Shown: positions 24,439-32,763, numbered from the stretch's first letter. The stretch is 52,674 bases of DNA from Endomicrobiales bacterium (GCA_016929635.1 JAFGIL010000005.1:1-52674); one strand, 5' to 3'. The notes: generated from the letters alone by a model not told the origin. Numbers and translations are program-made.

Positions 24439-25818
24439 TCATTCAACTTCTATGGGTGTGGCTGATTCAAATCTGGTACATTCGCGTATAAATGTTAAAG
24501 TTATCTCTCCTGTAGGGCCGTTACGCTGCTTAGAAACGGTTAAAGTTGCTTTTCTCTGAAGGTCCGGGTCGTCCGGTTTGTAGTACCCTTCCCTGTAGAT
24601 GAAACAAACAACGTCAGCGTCCTGCTCCAATGCACCTGATTCACGCAGGTCCGACAATTTGGGTTTGCCTTCCCTGCCTTTTTCTTCCGGTTTCCTTGAA
24701 AGCTGGCTCAGCGCAACAACAGGAACGCTCAGATCCCTTGCAAGCCCTTTTAAAGAGCGGGATATCTCTGCCATCTCCTGCTGGCGCGATTCAGCATAAC
24801 CGGTACCCCTCATCATCTGTATGTAATCTATAACTATCAAAGACAGCTCTTTTCCCTGTATCTTCAGATCATGGGCAAGCCGCCTTGCCCTTGCCCTTAA
24901 ATCCAGGACGCTTAAGCTTGAGCTGTCGTCTATAAAAATCGGAGCCTCGCTCAGTTTGGTTGCTGCAGTTGTAAGGGCGGGCCAGTCCCTTGTTGCAAGT
25001 ATGCCCTGGCGGATCTTATGCGAGTTTACCCTTGCAACCGAACATAAAAGCCTGAGCATCAGGGCTTCCTTGGACATTTCAAGAGAAAAAAGAGCAACCG
25101 GTTTTTTCTCAAATATGGAAACGTTCTCTGCTATGTTTAAAGCAAACGCGGTTTTTCCCATTGAAGGCCGCGCTGCCAGAATTATCAGTTCCGACGGCTG
25201 CAAGCCGGTTGTCATCTCGTCGAAATCTATGAACCCTGTTTTTAACCCGGGCAGATCTTTCTTATCCTTATGGACCCTCTCGATGTACTCAATCGCGGGG
25301 TGTACAAGCTTTGATATCTGCGTAAATCCCCGGGCAGCGCGCTCCTGCGCAATCTTGAAAAGGCTTGACTCCGAGCGGTCCAGTATCTCTTCAGCAGACA
25401 CCTTTTCGTTGTAAGCTGCTGTTACTATGTCAGTACTTGTATTTATCAGCCGCCTCAGGATCGATTTTTCCCTCACAAGGTTTGCGTAATGCTCAACGTT
25501 CGCCGCGGTGGATACGCAGTTTATAAGGGAGGTTATGTACGCCGCTCCCCCTATCTCTGAAAGAAGCCTGTCTTTCTTAAGCTCAGCAGAGACAGTCACT
25601 GCATCCACAGGATGGTTGTTAAGATACAGATTGCGTATCACCCGGAATATCTGCGCGTGCGCTTCCTTGTAAAAGTCGGTGTCCGTAACAACGTCAATAA
25701 CCGTTATAATTGCTTCCTTTTCTATTAGCATGGAACCCAGAACAGCCATCTCTGCTTCAGGCGCCTGGGGCGGAACTTTTTCTATTATATGCTCCGGTCT
25801 GCTTTTTCCTTTAATCAT
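24439..25818 (-). CDS. dnaB: Replicative DNA helicase DnaB
   Basis: 459-aa hexameric helicase unwinding the fork. The N-terminal DnaB domain begins PPQAPEAEMAVLGSML. A linker region leads to the RecA-like C-terminal domain, with Walker A AARPSMGKTAFALN near residue 215, Walker B LIVIDYIQMM and the SRKPEEK-x-GREGKPKLSDLRESGALEQDAD segment. Length is normal and no intein is present. ATG at 25818 lies 5 bp after the rplI stop, with GAAGGG upstream. It is part of the rpsF-ssb-rpsR-rplI-dnaB-alr cluster. Confidence 0.97.
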   Translation of the reverse strand: MIKGKSRPEHIIEKVPPQAPEAEMAVLGSMLIEKEAIITVIDVVTDTDFYKEAHAQIFRVIRNLYLNNHPVDAVTVSAELKKDRLLSEIGGAAYITSLINCVSTAANVEHYANLVREKSILRRLINTSTDIVTAAYNEKVSAEEILDRSESSLFKIAQERAARGFTQISKLVHPAIEYIERVHKDKKDLPGLKTGFIDFDEMTTGLQPSELIILAARPSMGKTAFALNIAENVSIFEKKPVALFSLEMSKEALMLRLLCSVARVNSHKIRQGILATRDWPALTTAATKLSEAPIFIDDSSSLSVLDLRARARRLAHDLKIQGKELSLIVIDYIQMMRGTGYAESRQQEMAEISRSLKGLARDLSVPVVALSQLSRKPEEKGREGKPKLSDLRESGALEQDADVVCFIYREGYYKPDDPDLQRKATLTVSKQRNGPTGEITLTFIRECTRFESATPIEVE

Positions 25819-25823
25819 TTTAT

Positions 25824-26285
25824 TTACCCTTCAGATTCTTTTTTTTCCTCAACTATCCATACTTTCGGCTTTGCAACTACTTCCGGGTGCACCTTTACGT
25901 CAACAACGAATACACCCACGTCTTTAATAGGCTCTTTTAGCTCAATGCTGTGCTTATTAATGGAAAAACCGCTGTCCTTCAGCACGTTTGCTATGTCTGT
26001 GCTGGTTACGGAACCAAAAAGTTTTCCGGATTCACCGATGGTGACCGGAATCGTTATGGAAAGCTTTTCGATTTTCTCAGCAAGCTCCCTGGCTTTCTGG
26101 AGCTCTTTCTGTTTCTGTTTCTCGAGCTTCTGTTTTTCCCTCTCCCAGATCTTCAGGTTCTGCGGGTTTGCCACAAAAACCAGATCCTTGGGCAACAAAT
26201 AATTCCTTGCATATCCTTCGGATACGTTTTTAACGTCTCCCTGTTTACCCAGTTTGTCTATATCGGTACGAAGTATAACTTTCAT
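25824..26285 (-). CDS. rplI: 50S ribosomal protein L9
   Basis: 153 aa, normal length. The N-terminal rRNA-binding domain has the L9 signature GKQGDVKNVSEGYARNYLLPK (residues 13-33). A long charged connecting helix (about 45-75) and a C-terminal domain follow. AAGGAGG precedes the ATG at 26285. It is encoded between rpsR and dnaB in the classic cluster; a MITE-like hairpin lies in the gap to rpsR. Confidence 0.97.
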   Translation of the reverse strand: MKVILRTDIDKLGKQGDVKNVSEGYARNYLLPKDLVFVANPQNLKIWEREKQKLEKQKQKELQKARELAEKIEKLSITIPVTIGESGKLFGSVTSTDIANVLKDSGFSINKHSIELKEPIKDVGVFVVDVKVHPEVVAKPKVWIVEEKKESEG

Positions 26286-26326
26286 GAAACCTGACCTCCT
26301 TATTAGGTTACTACAACAATTTTTTA

Positions 26327-26398
26327 TTTTGTAGTGTAGGGCCTTGTGCCCGTAATGACAGGACTATATTTACGCCCACAAGGGGCTACACTACAAAA
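26327..26398. repeat. MITE-like 72-bp imperfect palindrome between rpsR and rplI
   Basis: Perfect 13-bp ends TTTTGTAGTGTAG (26327-26339) and its complement (26386-26398) enclose a second paired block CCTTGTG (26342-26348) with CACAAGG (26377-26383). It has the shape of a small non-autonomous element. The stretch reading CCACAAGGGGCTACAC resembles repeats I have seen in many uncultured-bacterium genomes. Confidence 0.8.
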
Positions 26399-26429
26399 AA
26401 CAATAAACATTAAAACTCCCCTATAAAAT

Positions 26430-26720
26430 TCACATTGACGAAAAAGGCAAGTATGCCAGCATGCGGGCCCTTTTGATCGCCTGCGTCAGCATGCGCTGGT
26501 GCTTGGTACACGTGCCTGTAATCCTTCCTGTAAGGATTTTTCCCCTGTCGGAAACAAAGTATCTTAAAGTATTTATATTTTTGTAGTTAATTTCTACTTT
26601 ATCCACGCAGAAACGGCATTTCTTCCGTTTCATCATCTTCGGCTTTCCTCTCATTCCTCCGCCGAAGCCGGGCCTTTTTTTGAATTTGCTTCCTCCTCCT
26701 GGTTTCTTAAATGGTGTCAT
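26430..26720 (-). CDS. rpsR: 30S ribosomal protein S18
   Basis: 96 aa. The core is standard S18: CRFC, then [28 protein letters not shown], then [20 protein letters not shown]. About 20-25 extra N-terminal residues rich in Gly, Lys and Phe ([17 protein letters not shown]) make it longer than the usual 75 aa. AAGGAGG precedes the ATG at 26720. S18 pairs with S6 in the ribosome and both genes are in this operon. Confidence 0.97.
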   Translation of the reverse strand: MTPFKKPGGGSKFKKRPGFGGGMRGKPKMMKRKKCRFCVDKVEINYKNINTLRYFVSDRGKILTGRITGTCTKHQRMLTQAIKRARMLAYLPFSSM

Positions 26721-26757
26721 TATTCCTCCTTATATTCAGCGTACAGGGGTTAGGGTA

Positions 26758-26789
26758 CAGGGAACAGAAAAACTTTTTTCTGTTCCCTG
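26758..26789. repeat. 15-bp perfect hairpin between ssb and rpsR
   Basis: CAGGGAACAGAAAAA (26758-26772), CT, then its exact complement (26775-26789). Degenerate copies of the same word flank it (CAGGGGTTAGGG before, CTGTTCCCTGACC after), so the spacer is a small inverted array. It could attenuate transcription into rpsR. Confidence 0.8.
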
Positions 26790-26806
26790 ACCCCTGTTCC
26801 CTGACT

Positions 26807-27241
26807 TTAAAATGGTATTTCTTCCTCATCAACCGAAGGGGCTTCCTCCGGGGAAGTCTCTTCCGGTGTTTCTTTTGCAGAACTTTCAGTTACACGGGAT
26901 AAAAACTGGACTCTTCTTGCTATAACCTCTAAACTGTTCCTTTTCTGGCCGTCCTTCGTCTCCCATTGCCTGCTCTGAAGCCTTCCTTCCACGTGAACAG
27001 GCAGCCCTTTTTTCAGACGGTCGCCGCATCTTGAGGCCATATCGCCCCATACAACAACAGGAACAAAAGAAGCATTGTCCTGCCAGTTGCCGCTTGAGTC
27101 CTTGTAGCGCCTGTTAGCAGCTATATTAAACCTGCAAACCGGCTGCCCTTTTGCAGTAAAACGTAAATCCGGATCATGGGTTAAACGTCCTACCAATGTA
27201 ACATTGTTCTGTTCCGGCAATCTGATATTCTGTGTATTCAT
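26807..27241 (-). CDS. ssb: Single-stranded DNA-binding protein
   Basis: 144 aa with an OB fold (NNVTLVGRLTHDPDLRFTAKGQPVCRFNIAANR...FVPVVVWGDMA) and a disordered acidic tail ending DEEEIPF, the peptide that recruits partner proteins. The start is ATG at 27241 with AGGAGA upstream, 14 bp after the rpsF stop. It lies between rpsF and rpsR as in many bacteria, linking replication and ribosome genes. Confidence 0.97.
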   Translation of the reverse strand: MNTQNIRLPEQNNVTLVGRLTHDPDLRFTAKGQPVCRFNIAANRRYKDSSGNWQDNASFVPVVVWGDMASRCGDRLKKGLPVHVEGRLQSRQWETKDGQKRNSLEVIARRVQFLSRVTESSAKETPEETSPEEAPSVDEEEIPF

Positions 27242-27255
27242 GATAAAATCTCCTC

Positions 27256-27666
27256 TTAATTAGTTGCTCCTTCTGCGTTCTGCTCTGAACCAGAGGGCTT
27301 TTCCTGCTCTTGGGGTTCTTCCGCAACTGATTTTTCCTGTACAGACTGGGGCTTTTCGGATTTTTTGGTTTTTACGGTTTTTTTCACTGCTTTTACGGTC
27401 AAATACCTGATGATAGTGTCATTAACCCTGTAAAAATTTTCAACGGATTTCAAAATATCTCCTGAACCTGTAAACTCTAGGTATACATAGTTACCCTCCT
27501 CGAACTTTTTAATGGAGTAAGCCATTTTTCTTTGCCCGAGTTTCTCAAAATGCGTAACTTTTCCGTTTGAATTTTCAATGGTTTTTTTGATTTTCTCTAT
27601 CGTTTCCTCAAGCTTTTCGGCTGGCACTTCAGGTGAGAAAATAACAGTACTTTCGTACAACTGCAT
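27256..27666 (-). CDS. rpsF: 30S ribosomal protein S6
   Basis: 136 aa from the ATG at 27666, chosen because AAGGAGGT lies 6-7 nt upstream. The S6 ferredoxin-like fold is shown by LYESTVIFSPEVPAEKLE, KLGQRKMAYSIKKFEEGNYVYLEF and VNDTIIRYLTVKAVKK. A Lys/Glu/Gln-rich C-terminal tail of about 35 residues follows. It is the first gene of the cluster; the promoter and a leader hairpin are upstream. Confidence 0.97.
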   Translation of the reverse strand: MQLYESTVIFSPEVPAEKLEETIEKIKKTIENSNGKVTHFEKLGQRKMAYSIKKFEEGNYVYLEFTGSGDILKSVENFYRVNDTIIRYLTVKAVKKTVKTKKSEKPQSVQEKSVAEEPQEQEKPSGSEQNAEGATN

Positions 27667-27741
27667 GTGTGACCTCCTTTTTGGATTTCTGTTTTCAGAG
27701 CCTGACATTTCTCATCAGCGCTCAATTAAAATAACAGCTTA

Positions 27742-27779
27742 GCCCATCCTATTTCTTCAGCAGAGTGTCCGGGATGAGC
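27742..27779 (-). ncRNA. Candidate S6:S18 autoregulatory leader hairpin upstream of rpsF
   Basis: Transcribed from the minus strand, GCUCAUCC pairs with GGAUGGGC (one G-U pair) around a 22-nt loop that begins CGGACACUCUG. A CCG sits at the stem-loop junction. Known rpsF leaders carry a hairpin with a CCG-containing bulge that mimics the 16S rRNA site of the S6:S18 dimer. Its place, about 10 nt after the likely transcription start and about 75 nt before the rpsF ATG, fits. Agreement with the full consensus was not checked. Confidence 0.45.
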
Positions 27780-27794
27780 AAAAGATTGTGTTTT

Positions 27795-27823
27795 AGTCTA
27801 GCAAATTATTTCTTCTTTGGCAA
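27795..27823 (-). promoter_or_regulatory. Sigma-70-type promoter for the rpsF operon
   Basis: On the minus strand TTGCCA (27818-27823), a 17-nt spacer ending TGC, then TAGACT (27795-27800). The spacing is ideal, and the -35 box has one deviation from TTGACA. It would start the transcript about 120 nt upstream of rpsF. Confidence 0.65.
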
Positions 27824-27957
27824 GTCTTTAAAAATAATTATATATAACGGTAAAGAATGGGTATTGCGGGCAAGCCATTAATGTCTATGAGTGGCTCACG
27901 CATCGCGGCCTGGAACAGCCTCAAAATATAATCAAAGTTTTTTCCGGCAGTATTTTT

Positions 27958-28587
27958 TTAATGTTTCGCTGCTTGTTTTATTGATTCACTATTAAAAAGA
28001 TAGCCGATAGAAATCCCTATTTTGGAGTACGAGAGGTCTATATCGGGCGCAAATACGGCAACTGTCGAGCCGCTGCTTTTTGAATACATTACTTCTGCAT
28101 TAAAATTTTTATTGATTTTGAATCCGCCTCCGATGGCATAATATCCGCCTCCGATGGTAGTCTGTGAGCCGTCAAGATCATCGCTTGCTTCAAACCCGAG
28201 ATTATAACCAAGGTTAAATTTCAGGAAAGGCAGAACCTGCCCTTCGGTATCAAGGTAAACTTTTAATGACCCAAAAAAAGGCGCGAATCTAAATGCCAAA
28301 TCCTGGCCGCTGAGATCTATGGACTGACCTTCCAGCGTAAGAGCCGTTATTTTTCTCATTAATTGATGTTCAAAGCCGCCTCCTATCTGAACTCCCTTGC
28401 TGACGTCAACAAACAACTCTATTCCGAAACCAAACCCGGTCGCCGTCTCCATGTCAAAAACACCGACATATTCCATATCAATCTCTCCCTTACCTGCGAC
28501 GTCCGCAATAGCCTTATACTGCGCATCCCATCCATACACGTTCATGCTCACCAGCATTACCGCTGCGATTAAAACCGTTTTTTTCAT
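27958..28587 (-). CDS. Outer-membrane beta-barrel protein (unassigned)
   Basis: About 209 aa from the ATG at 28587, which has AAGGAG upstream. The signal peptide is MKKTVLIAAVMLVSMNVYGWD. The mature part is a series of alternating hydrophobic/polar strands separated by short turns (FGFGIELFVDV, GVQIGGGFEHQLM, LPFLKFNLGYNLGF, YYAIGGGFKIN, IGISIGYLFN), as in small porin-like or OmpW/OmpX-type barrels. No specific family is recognised. It is followed on the transcript by the rpsF promoter region and preceded by the RDD gene, so it may be co-transcribed with the latter. Confidence 0.7.
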   Translation of the reverse strand: MKKTVLIAAVMLVSMNVYGWDAQYKAIADVAGKGEIDMEYVGVFDMETATGFGFGIELFVDVSKGVQIGGGFEHQLMRKITALTLEGQSIDLSGQDLAFRFAPFFGSLKVYLDTEGQVLPFLKFNLGYNLGFEASDDLDGSQTTIGGGYYAIGGGFKINKNFNAEVMYSKSSGSTVAVFAPDIDLSYSKIGISIGYLFNSESIKQAAKH

Positions 28588-28632
28588 TTTTGCGCTCCTT
28601 TGATAAAATGTAAAAACTAAGACAGGCAATAA

Positions 28633-29061
28633 TTACGAAATAATATTTGAAACGTCACTTCCTCCGGTTATTTTTTCATCAAGAACCCGTGTGAAAGCCA
28701 TGTTGTCGCCGAATCTTCTTCCGTCCGGAGCATTCAATACTTTTATGCCTTCAACTATCAATGCAATAAACGATATTCCTGGTATTGCCAGCATCCAGTT
28801 CCTTTTAAAAGAAACCGCTAAATTAGGAGCGCTTCTATCACCTTCGACAACAGCCACTTTCAGCTTCATTGCAACTTTTCCCAGGCTTCTGTTCCTCATG
28901 AAATTCAGTTCAAACCCGTCCCTGAACGCCATGTAACAGAAAGATACAAGCCATCCCACAGCCGGTATAGCCGCCAAAACAAAAGATATGGCCAGATCGA
29001 TAACAAGAGCCAGAAACCTTTTTGTTAAATCAGCTTTGGGATACGAAACAAATTGTTCCAT
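28633..29061 (-). CDS. RDD family membrane protein
   Basis: 142 aa. RDD-domain features: KRFLALVIDLAISFVLAAIP (first helix with the R...D pair), a second helix GWLVSFCYMAF, the conserved RNRSLGKVAMKLKVV segment, and a third helix ISFIALIVEGIKVL. Function is unknown; some relatives act in Na+ or Li+ tolerance. AAGGAG precedes the ATG at 29061. It lies between the dehydrogenase and the barrel protein with short gaps. Confidence 0.85.
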   Translation of the reverse strand: MEQFVSYPKADLTKRFLALVIDLAISFVLAAIPAVGWLVSFCYMAFRDGFELNFMRNRSLGKVAMKLKVAVVEGDRSAPNLAVSFKRNWMLAIPGISFIALIVEGIKVLNAPDGRRFGDNMAFTRVLDEKITGGSDVSNIIS

Positions 29062-29096
29062 TTTTCTTCTCCTTTTCTATTTTTTTACACCCGGAT

Positions 29097-30053
29097 TTAT
29101 AAACCGGATTCGGATATCACCTTTTTAATCGCCTGTGCCGACTTTTTGAAAAGCTCTGTCTCTTTTTCGTTAAGGTCAAGATTTATCACTTCCCTGACCC
29201 CTTCGCGGTTCACGATAGCAGGCAGGCTCATGTAAACGTCGTTTATTCCGCAGAAATCCTCAACCAGGAAAGAAACCGGAAGTATGGAGTTTTCATTATT
29301 CAAAACAGCCCTTGTTATCCTTGCAAGGGAGAGGCCAATCCCGTATGATGTTTCCCCTTTGCAGGAAATAATTCTATACGCGGAATCCTTTACTTCCTTA
29401 AAAATGTTCTCCAGCCTGAAACTGGATTTGCAGGTTTCATAATTCTTACAGGCCCTGCAGTAATCGTTGAAAGAAATACCCCCCACCATTGCCTTGCTCC
29501 AAACGGGAAACTCGCTGTCCCCGTGCTCGCCCAGGATGTATGCATGTATGTTGCGCGAGTCTATGTTGCAGTGATTGCCCAGAAGAAACCTGAGCCTTGC
29601 AGAATCCAGAACCGTGCCCGAGCCTATTACTTTTTCCTTGGGTTTTCCTGATATCTTGTATGCGGCATACGACAGAACGTCTACGGGATTTGAGACAACC
29701 AGTATTACCGCATCAGGAGCGTATTTAACGACTTCGGGAATAATGGTTTTATAAAGCCCGACGTTCACTTTTGCCACGTCAAGCCTGGTTTGGCCGGGAG
29801 TTATGTTCTTTCCGGCGGTTATTACCACAATATCTGAATCCTTTATATCAGGGTAGTCTCCTGCTACAACCTCTACCGGAGAAACATACGGCGCCCCGTG
29901 GCTAAGGTCCAGCACGTCTCCTTCCAGCCTTTTCTTGTTTACGTCCAGCATCACTATTTTGCGCGCTAATCCCTTGATTACAAGAACGTATGCATACCTT
30001 ACGCCCACGTTCCCGCTTCCTATTATTGATATCTTTGGCCTTAATTCCTTCAT
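29097..30053 (-). CDS. Lactate/malate dehydrogenase family protein
   Basis: 318 aa from the ATG at 30053 (AAGGGG five bases upstream). NAD-binding GSGNVG (12-17), catalytic pair Asp150/Arg153 in DSARLR, proton-acceptor His177 in GEHGDS and GETSYGIG all match L-lactate dehydrogenase more closely than malate dehydrogenase. The substrate loop reads AGKNITPGQTR: the position that is Gln in LDH and Arg in MDH is Ile84. The actual 2-oxoacid is therefore uncertain; lactate/pyruvate or a branched 2-hydroxyacid are candidates. There is also a Cys-rich insertion (CRACKNYETCKS, about 195-206). It follows a GT2 gene by 21 bp. Confidence 0.88.
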   Translation of the reverse strand: MKELRPKISIIGSGNVGVRYAYVLVIKGLARKIVMLDVNKKRLEGDVLDLSHGAPYVSPVEVVAGDYPDIKDSDIVVITAGKNITPGQTRLDVAKVNVGLYKTIIPEVVKYAPDAVILVVSNPVDVLSYAAYKISGKPKEKVIGSGTVLDSARLRFLLGNHCNIDSRNIHAYILGEHGDSEFPVWSKAMVGGISFNDYCRACKNYETCKSSFRLENIFKEVKDSAYRIISCKGETSYGIGLSLARITRAVLNNENSILPVSFLVEDFCGINDVYMSLPAIVNREGVREVINLDLNEKETELFKKSAQAIKKVISESGL

Positions 30054-30074
30054 AAACACCCCTTTTTTAACTTA

Positions 30075-31235
30075 TTAATTAATTTTTTTGTATTTTCCCA
30101 ACGAACTGTAAAAAGGATAGCTAATCCCTGTTGCAAGCATTATAAGAATTGTAATAAAATTCCCTTTTATCATCGTAAAAATCCTGAATTTTTTATTTTC
30201 ACCCGGCAGCTCCACTGATGCGAAGACCCTGCTTGTAACAATAAACAGTATAAAAAGGAAACATATGCTGTATATAATCAGATTATATCCTAAAAAATAG
30301 AAAACTGCAACTGCCAGCAGCAGCCAGAGAACCAATGACCACGGCAATAATAGCTGCTGTGCGAACTTTACGATAAATATCAGCCTAAAGAGGCCTTTCA
30401 TCTGCGGGATAAAATACGTAAACCGCAAAAACTCCCTTAAAAAAGCATTGCTTTTGCGGAATTTATGCGAGATGAACTCCTTTAAATTCTTCGGGGTCCT
30501 TGTTTCGCAGGCTTTGGCATGGCGTGAATAAACGGTTTTGTAACCCAAATAGTTTGCATAACAGGCTATATAAACATCGTCCCCTGCAGCGTCTTCCGGG
30601 AATCTGTCTATGAGCCCTTTTCTGAATGCGTAACACTGCCCTATAACTATCGGAGAAGTCCTGGCATCTGTTTCTATAAACCTGCCCTTATTCTGGGCTG
30701 ACCAGTAGTAATGCTCTATTTCAATGGTATTAACAGGGTAACAGTATGCGCCTACAACCTGTATCTCAGGCCCTGAGTTAAACTCAGCTGCAATCCATTT
30801 AAGCGCGTCTTTCTCCAGCAATCCGTCAACATCGCTGCAGACAATTATATCGCAATCCGCTTCATTAAAAGCGTGGTTTAACTGGATTATCTTGCCTTTC
30901 TGAGGGCAGTTTAATATCCTGTAATTCCTTTTGTTTTTAATTCTGTCATTAATTATTTTCAGCGTACCGTCAGAAGAACCCCCGTCTACAAAAATAACGC
31001 CGTATTTGTCCTGCGGGTAATCCAGCTGTAACAAATCATCCAGCTTTTCATTTATTTCCTTTTCCTCGTCAATGCAGGGCACAACTATAGTCATCTTCGG
31101 CAGTTTTGCGGGCAGCCCGGGGGCAGTTTTTTTCCTGTTTGAAATCCCCCTGAAAAACATGTATAAAAAATACCCGAAAAGGAGCCACCCTATAAGCAGT
31201 GTTATAATAATAAATGTTGAAATCAACAGCCACAT
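30075..31235 (-). CDS. Membrane glycosyltransferase family 2
   Basis: 386 aa. An N-terminal helix (2-30) is followed by a GT-A domain beginning PKMTIVVPCIDEEKEI. A metal-binding CSDVDGLL, the acceptor-side AGDDVYIA and a Lys/Arg-rich HKFRKSNAF follow, then three to four C-terminal helices (from about 290). This layout fits processive or lipid-linked polysaccharide synthases of the cellulose-synthase-like/NodC group, but the QxxRW motif is missing. The product is unknown. It has no clear Shine-Dalgarno and is separated from the upstream transglycosylase by a strong terminator. Confidence 0.85.
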   Translation of the reverse strand: MWLLISTFIIITLLIGWLLFGYFLYMFFRGISNRKKTAPGLPAKLPKMTIVVPCIDEEKEINEKLDDLLQLDYPQDKYGVIFVDGGSSDGTLKIINDRIKNKRNYRILNCPQKGKIIQLNHAFNEADCDIIVCSDVDGLLEKDALKWIAAEFNSGPEIQVVGAYCYPVNTIEIEHYYWSAQNKGRFIETDARTSPIVIGQCYAFRKGLIDRFPEDAAGDDVYIACYANYLGYKTVYSRHAKACETRTPKNLKEFISHKFRKSNAFLREFLRFTYFIPQMKGLFRLIFIVKFAQQLLLPWSLVLWLLLAVAVFYFLGYNLIIYSICFLFILFIVTSRVFASVELPGENKKFRIFTMIKGNFITILIMLATGISYPFYSSLGKYKKIN

Positions 31236-31278
31236 TTTTTTATTTATGCAATTTACTTTTTTTAGATTGTACCATATT

Positions 31279-31322
31279 AAAAAAAATAAATCCCCCTAAA
31301 TTATCAATAAAATAGGGGGATT
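31279..31322 (-). terminator. Rho-independent terminator after the lytic transglycosylase gene
   Basis: On the minus strand, a stem of ten pairs (core TCCCCCTA with TAGGGGGA; arms 31289-31298 and 31313-31322) encloses a 14-nt loop. A T-rich tract, TTTATTTTTTTT, follows at once. It lies 22 bp past the stop of the transglycosylase gene and before the GT2 start. Confidence 0.85.
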
Positions 31323-31343
31323 CATCTTAAAACACTTTAATTA

Positions 31344-32687
31344 TTAATTATCGTTTTTAAAATACTCTCTGCCGGGCTTTAGCACAAGTATCTGATTTAC
31401 CTTTAAAAAACTTCCTTTTTCCAGTTTATTGTCTTTTTTTATAGAACTGACGGTTGTGCTGAACTTCTTTGCTATCTTGCTTAAACAATCCCCTCTTTGT
31501 ACCCTGTATTTTACATACCCGCTTGACGGGTTCAGGTTCTCAACCTTCGCTATTTGCTTTTCAAATGTATCTTTGGACTTATAAGGAAGCCTTAACTTAA
31601 AATCCTTGTACCCCGGCGGGGTGCACCATGTTTTTATGGACGGGTTCAGCTCCTCAAGTTTTTCAACGGTCGTGTTTGCGCATTTTGCGGCAATCTTCAG
31701 GTCAATAGACTCATTGACTGTTATCTCATCATACTCTTCGGGTTTATCAAACTTGACTTTAAAGCCGTATTCTTTATAATTGTCTGCTATTATCGTTGCC
31801 GCTATGAATTTCGGCACAAACTGCTCCGTTTCATCCGGAGTGGCATTCTGTTTGCTCATCTCATGCATCTTTGTTGCTCTTGCAAACTTGAGGTCTCTGG
31901 CCAGGCCGCACTCACCCCTGTTGTAAGCGGAAAGCGCAAGGTGCCAGTCCTCGAACATAATATACAGGTCCCTGAGGTACTGGGCTGCCGCACGTGTTGC
32001 TTTTTCCGGGTCCTTTCTTTCGTCTACCCAGAAATTAACTTTTAACCCCAACGCGCGCGCCCTGTGATGCATTATCTGCCAGAGCCCGACAGCTCCGGCA
32101 CAGGATCTGCCGTTGTTATAATATAAGCTCTCAATTATCGGCAGGTTCACTAGCTCTTCAGGAAGGTCATATTCCTCCAGAATCCCCAATATCATCTCTC
32201 TATACTTGCCGGACCTCCTTAAAGCCCTAGCTATCCTGTTTTTTGCATCGCCTGTTGTGTATATTTTAAGGTATTTTTTAACTAATTCGTTGTCCAAATC
32301 CACCGGAATGGTGTATTTCTTTGCGCCTGCATTCTCTTTACGGCTTCTTAAAAGCTTATTCATATCCTCAAATATCTTCTTATAATCCTGGGCAAACCCT
32401 TCGCTCATGGCCAGATCTATGTCAACGCTTGATAAAACGCCCAGTGCTTTGCTGTAGTACTCTTTTGCCTTCCTTTTGTTGCCTCCGATATAGCTCTTTC
32501 TTGCTTTTTTAAACAATTTCTGAGCTTTCCTTACGGTTTTCTCATTGCTGTATTTAACGGACTGCTGCGCCATTTTAGCGAAGAACTCGTTGGAGACCTT
32601 GGAAGCGTTGATTTTCCCAACGTCAGAATAAATCCCCACGGACATGCTCATGCCCAATAACAATATGAATATCCTTTTAATAACCAT
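31344..32687 (-). CDS. MltD-like lytic transglycosylase with LysM domains
   Basis: 447 aa. Signal peptide (IFILLLGMSMSVGIYS), then a basic helical region. An SLT domain follows (about 170-290) with the catalytic Glu in LPIIESLYYN and the classic GAVGLWQIM and SAYNRGECGL motifs. Two LysM-type modules come last (about 325-375, weak, and 392-438 strong, YRVQRGDCLSKIAKKF). It cleaves glycan strands of peptidoglycan from the periplasmic side. AGAGGT precedes the ATG at 32687. It is transcribed alone between its own promoter and a terminator. Confidence 0.93.
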   Translation of the reverse strand: MVIKRIFILLLGMSMSVGIYSDVGKINASKVSNEFFAKMAQQSVKYSNEKTVRKAQKLFKKARKSYIGGNKRKAKEYYSKALGVLSSVDIDLAMSEGFAQDYKKIFEDMNKLLRSRKENAGAKKYTIPVDLDNELVKKYLKIYTTGDAKNRIARALRRSGKYREMILGILEEYDLPEELVNLPIIESLYYNNGRSCAGAVGLWQIMHHRARALGLKVNFWVDERKDPEKATRAAAQYLRDLYIMFEDWHLALSAYNRGECGLARDLKFARATKMHEMSKQNATPDETEQFVPKFIAATIIADNYKEYGFKVKFDKPEEYDEITVNESIDLKIAAKCANTTVEKLEELNPSIKTWCTPPGYKDFKLRLPYKSKDTFEKQIAKVENLNPSSGYVKYRVQRGDCLSKIAKKFSTTVSSIKKDNKLEKGSFLKVNQILVLKPGREYFKNDN

Positions 32688-32763
32688 AAAAATACCTCTA
32701 TTATTTTAAATGTAAATTTTTCCACTCTTTAAGGAGGCCCTTAAGGTAAGAAATCGAGGATAT

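Noticed and set aside
24344-24559. Small plus-strand frames containing VPGTGLG-type peptides near 24344-24559
   Set aside because: They simply read through the family A palindrome and lie antisense to alr and dnaB.
27824-27957. tRNA or small RNA in the gap upstream of the rpsF promoter
   Set aside because: No cloverleaf or GTTCRA-type T-loop could be found on either strand; only short partial inverted repeats are visible.
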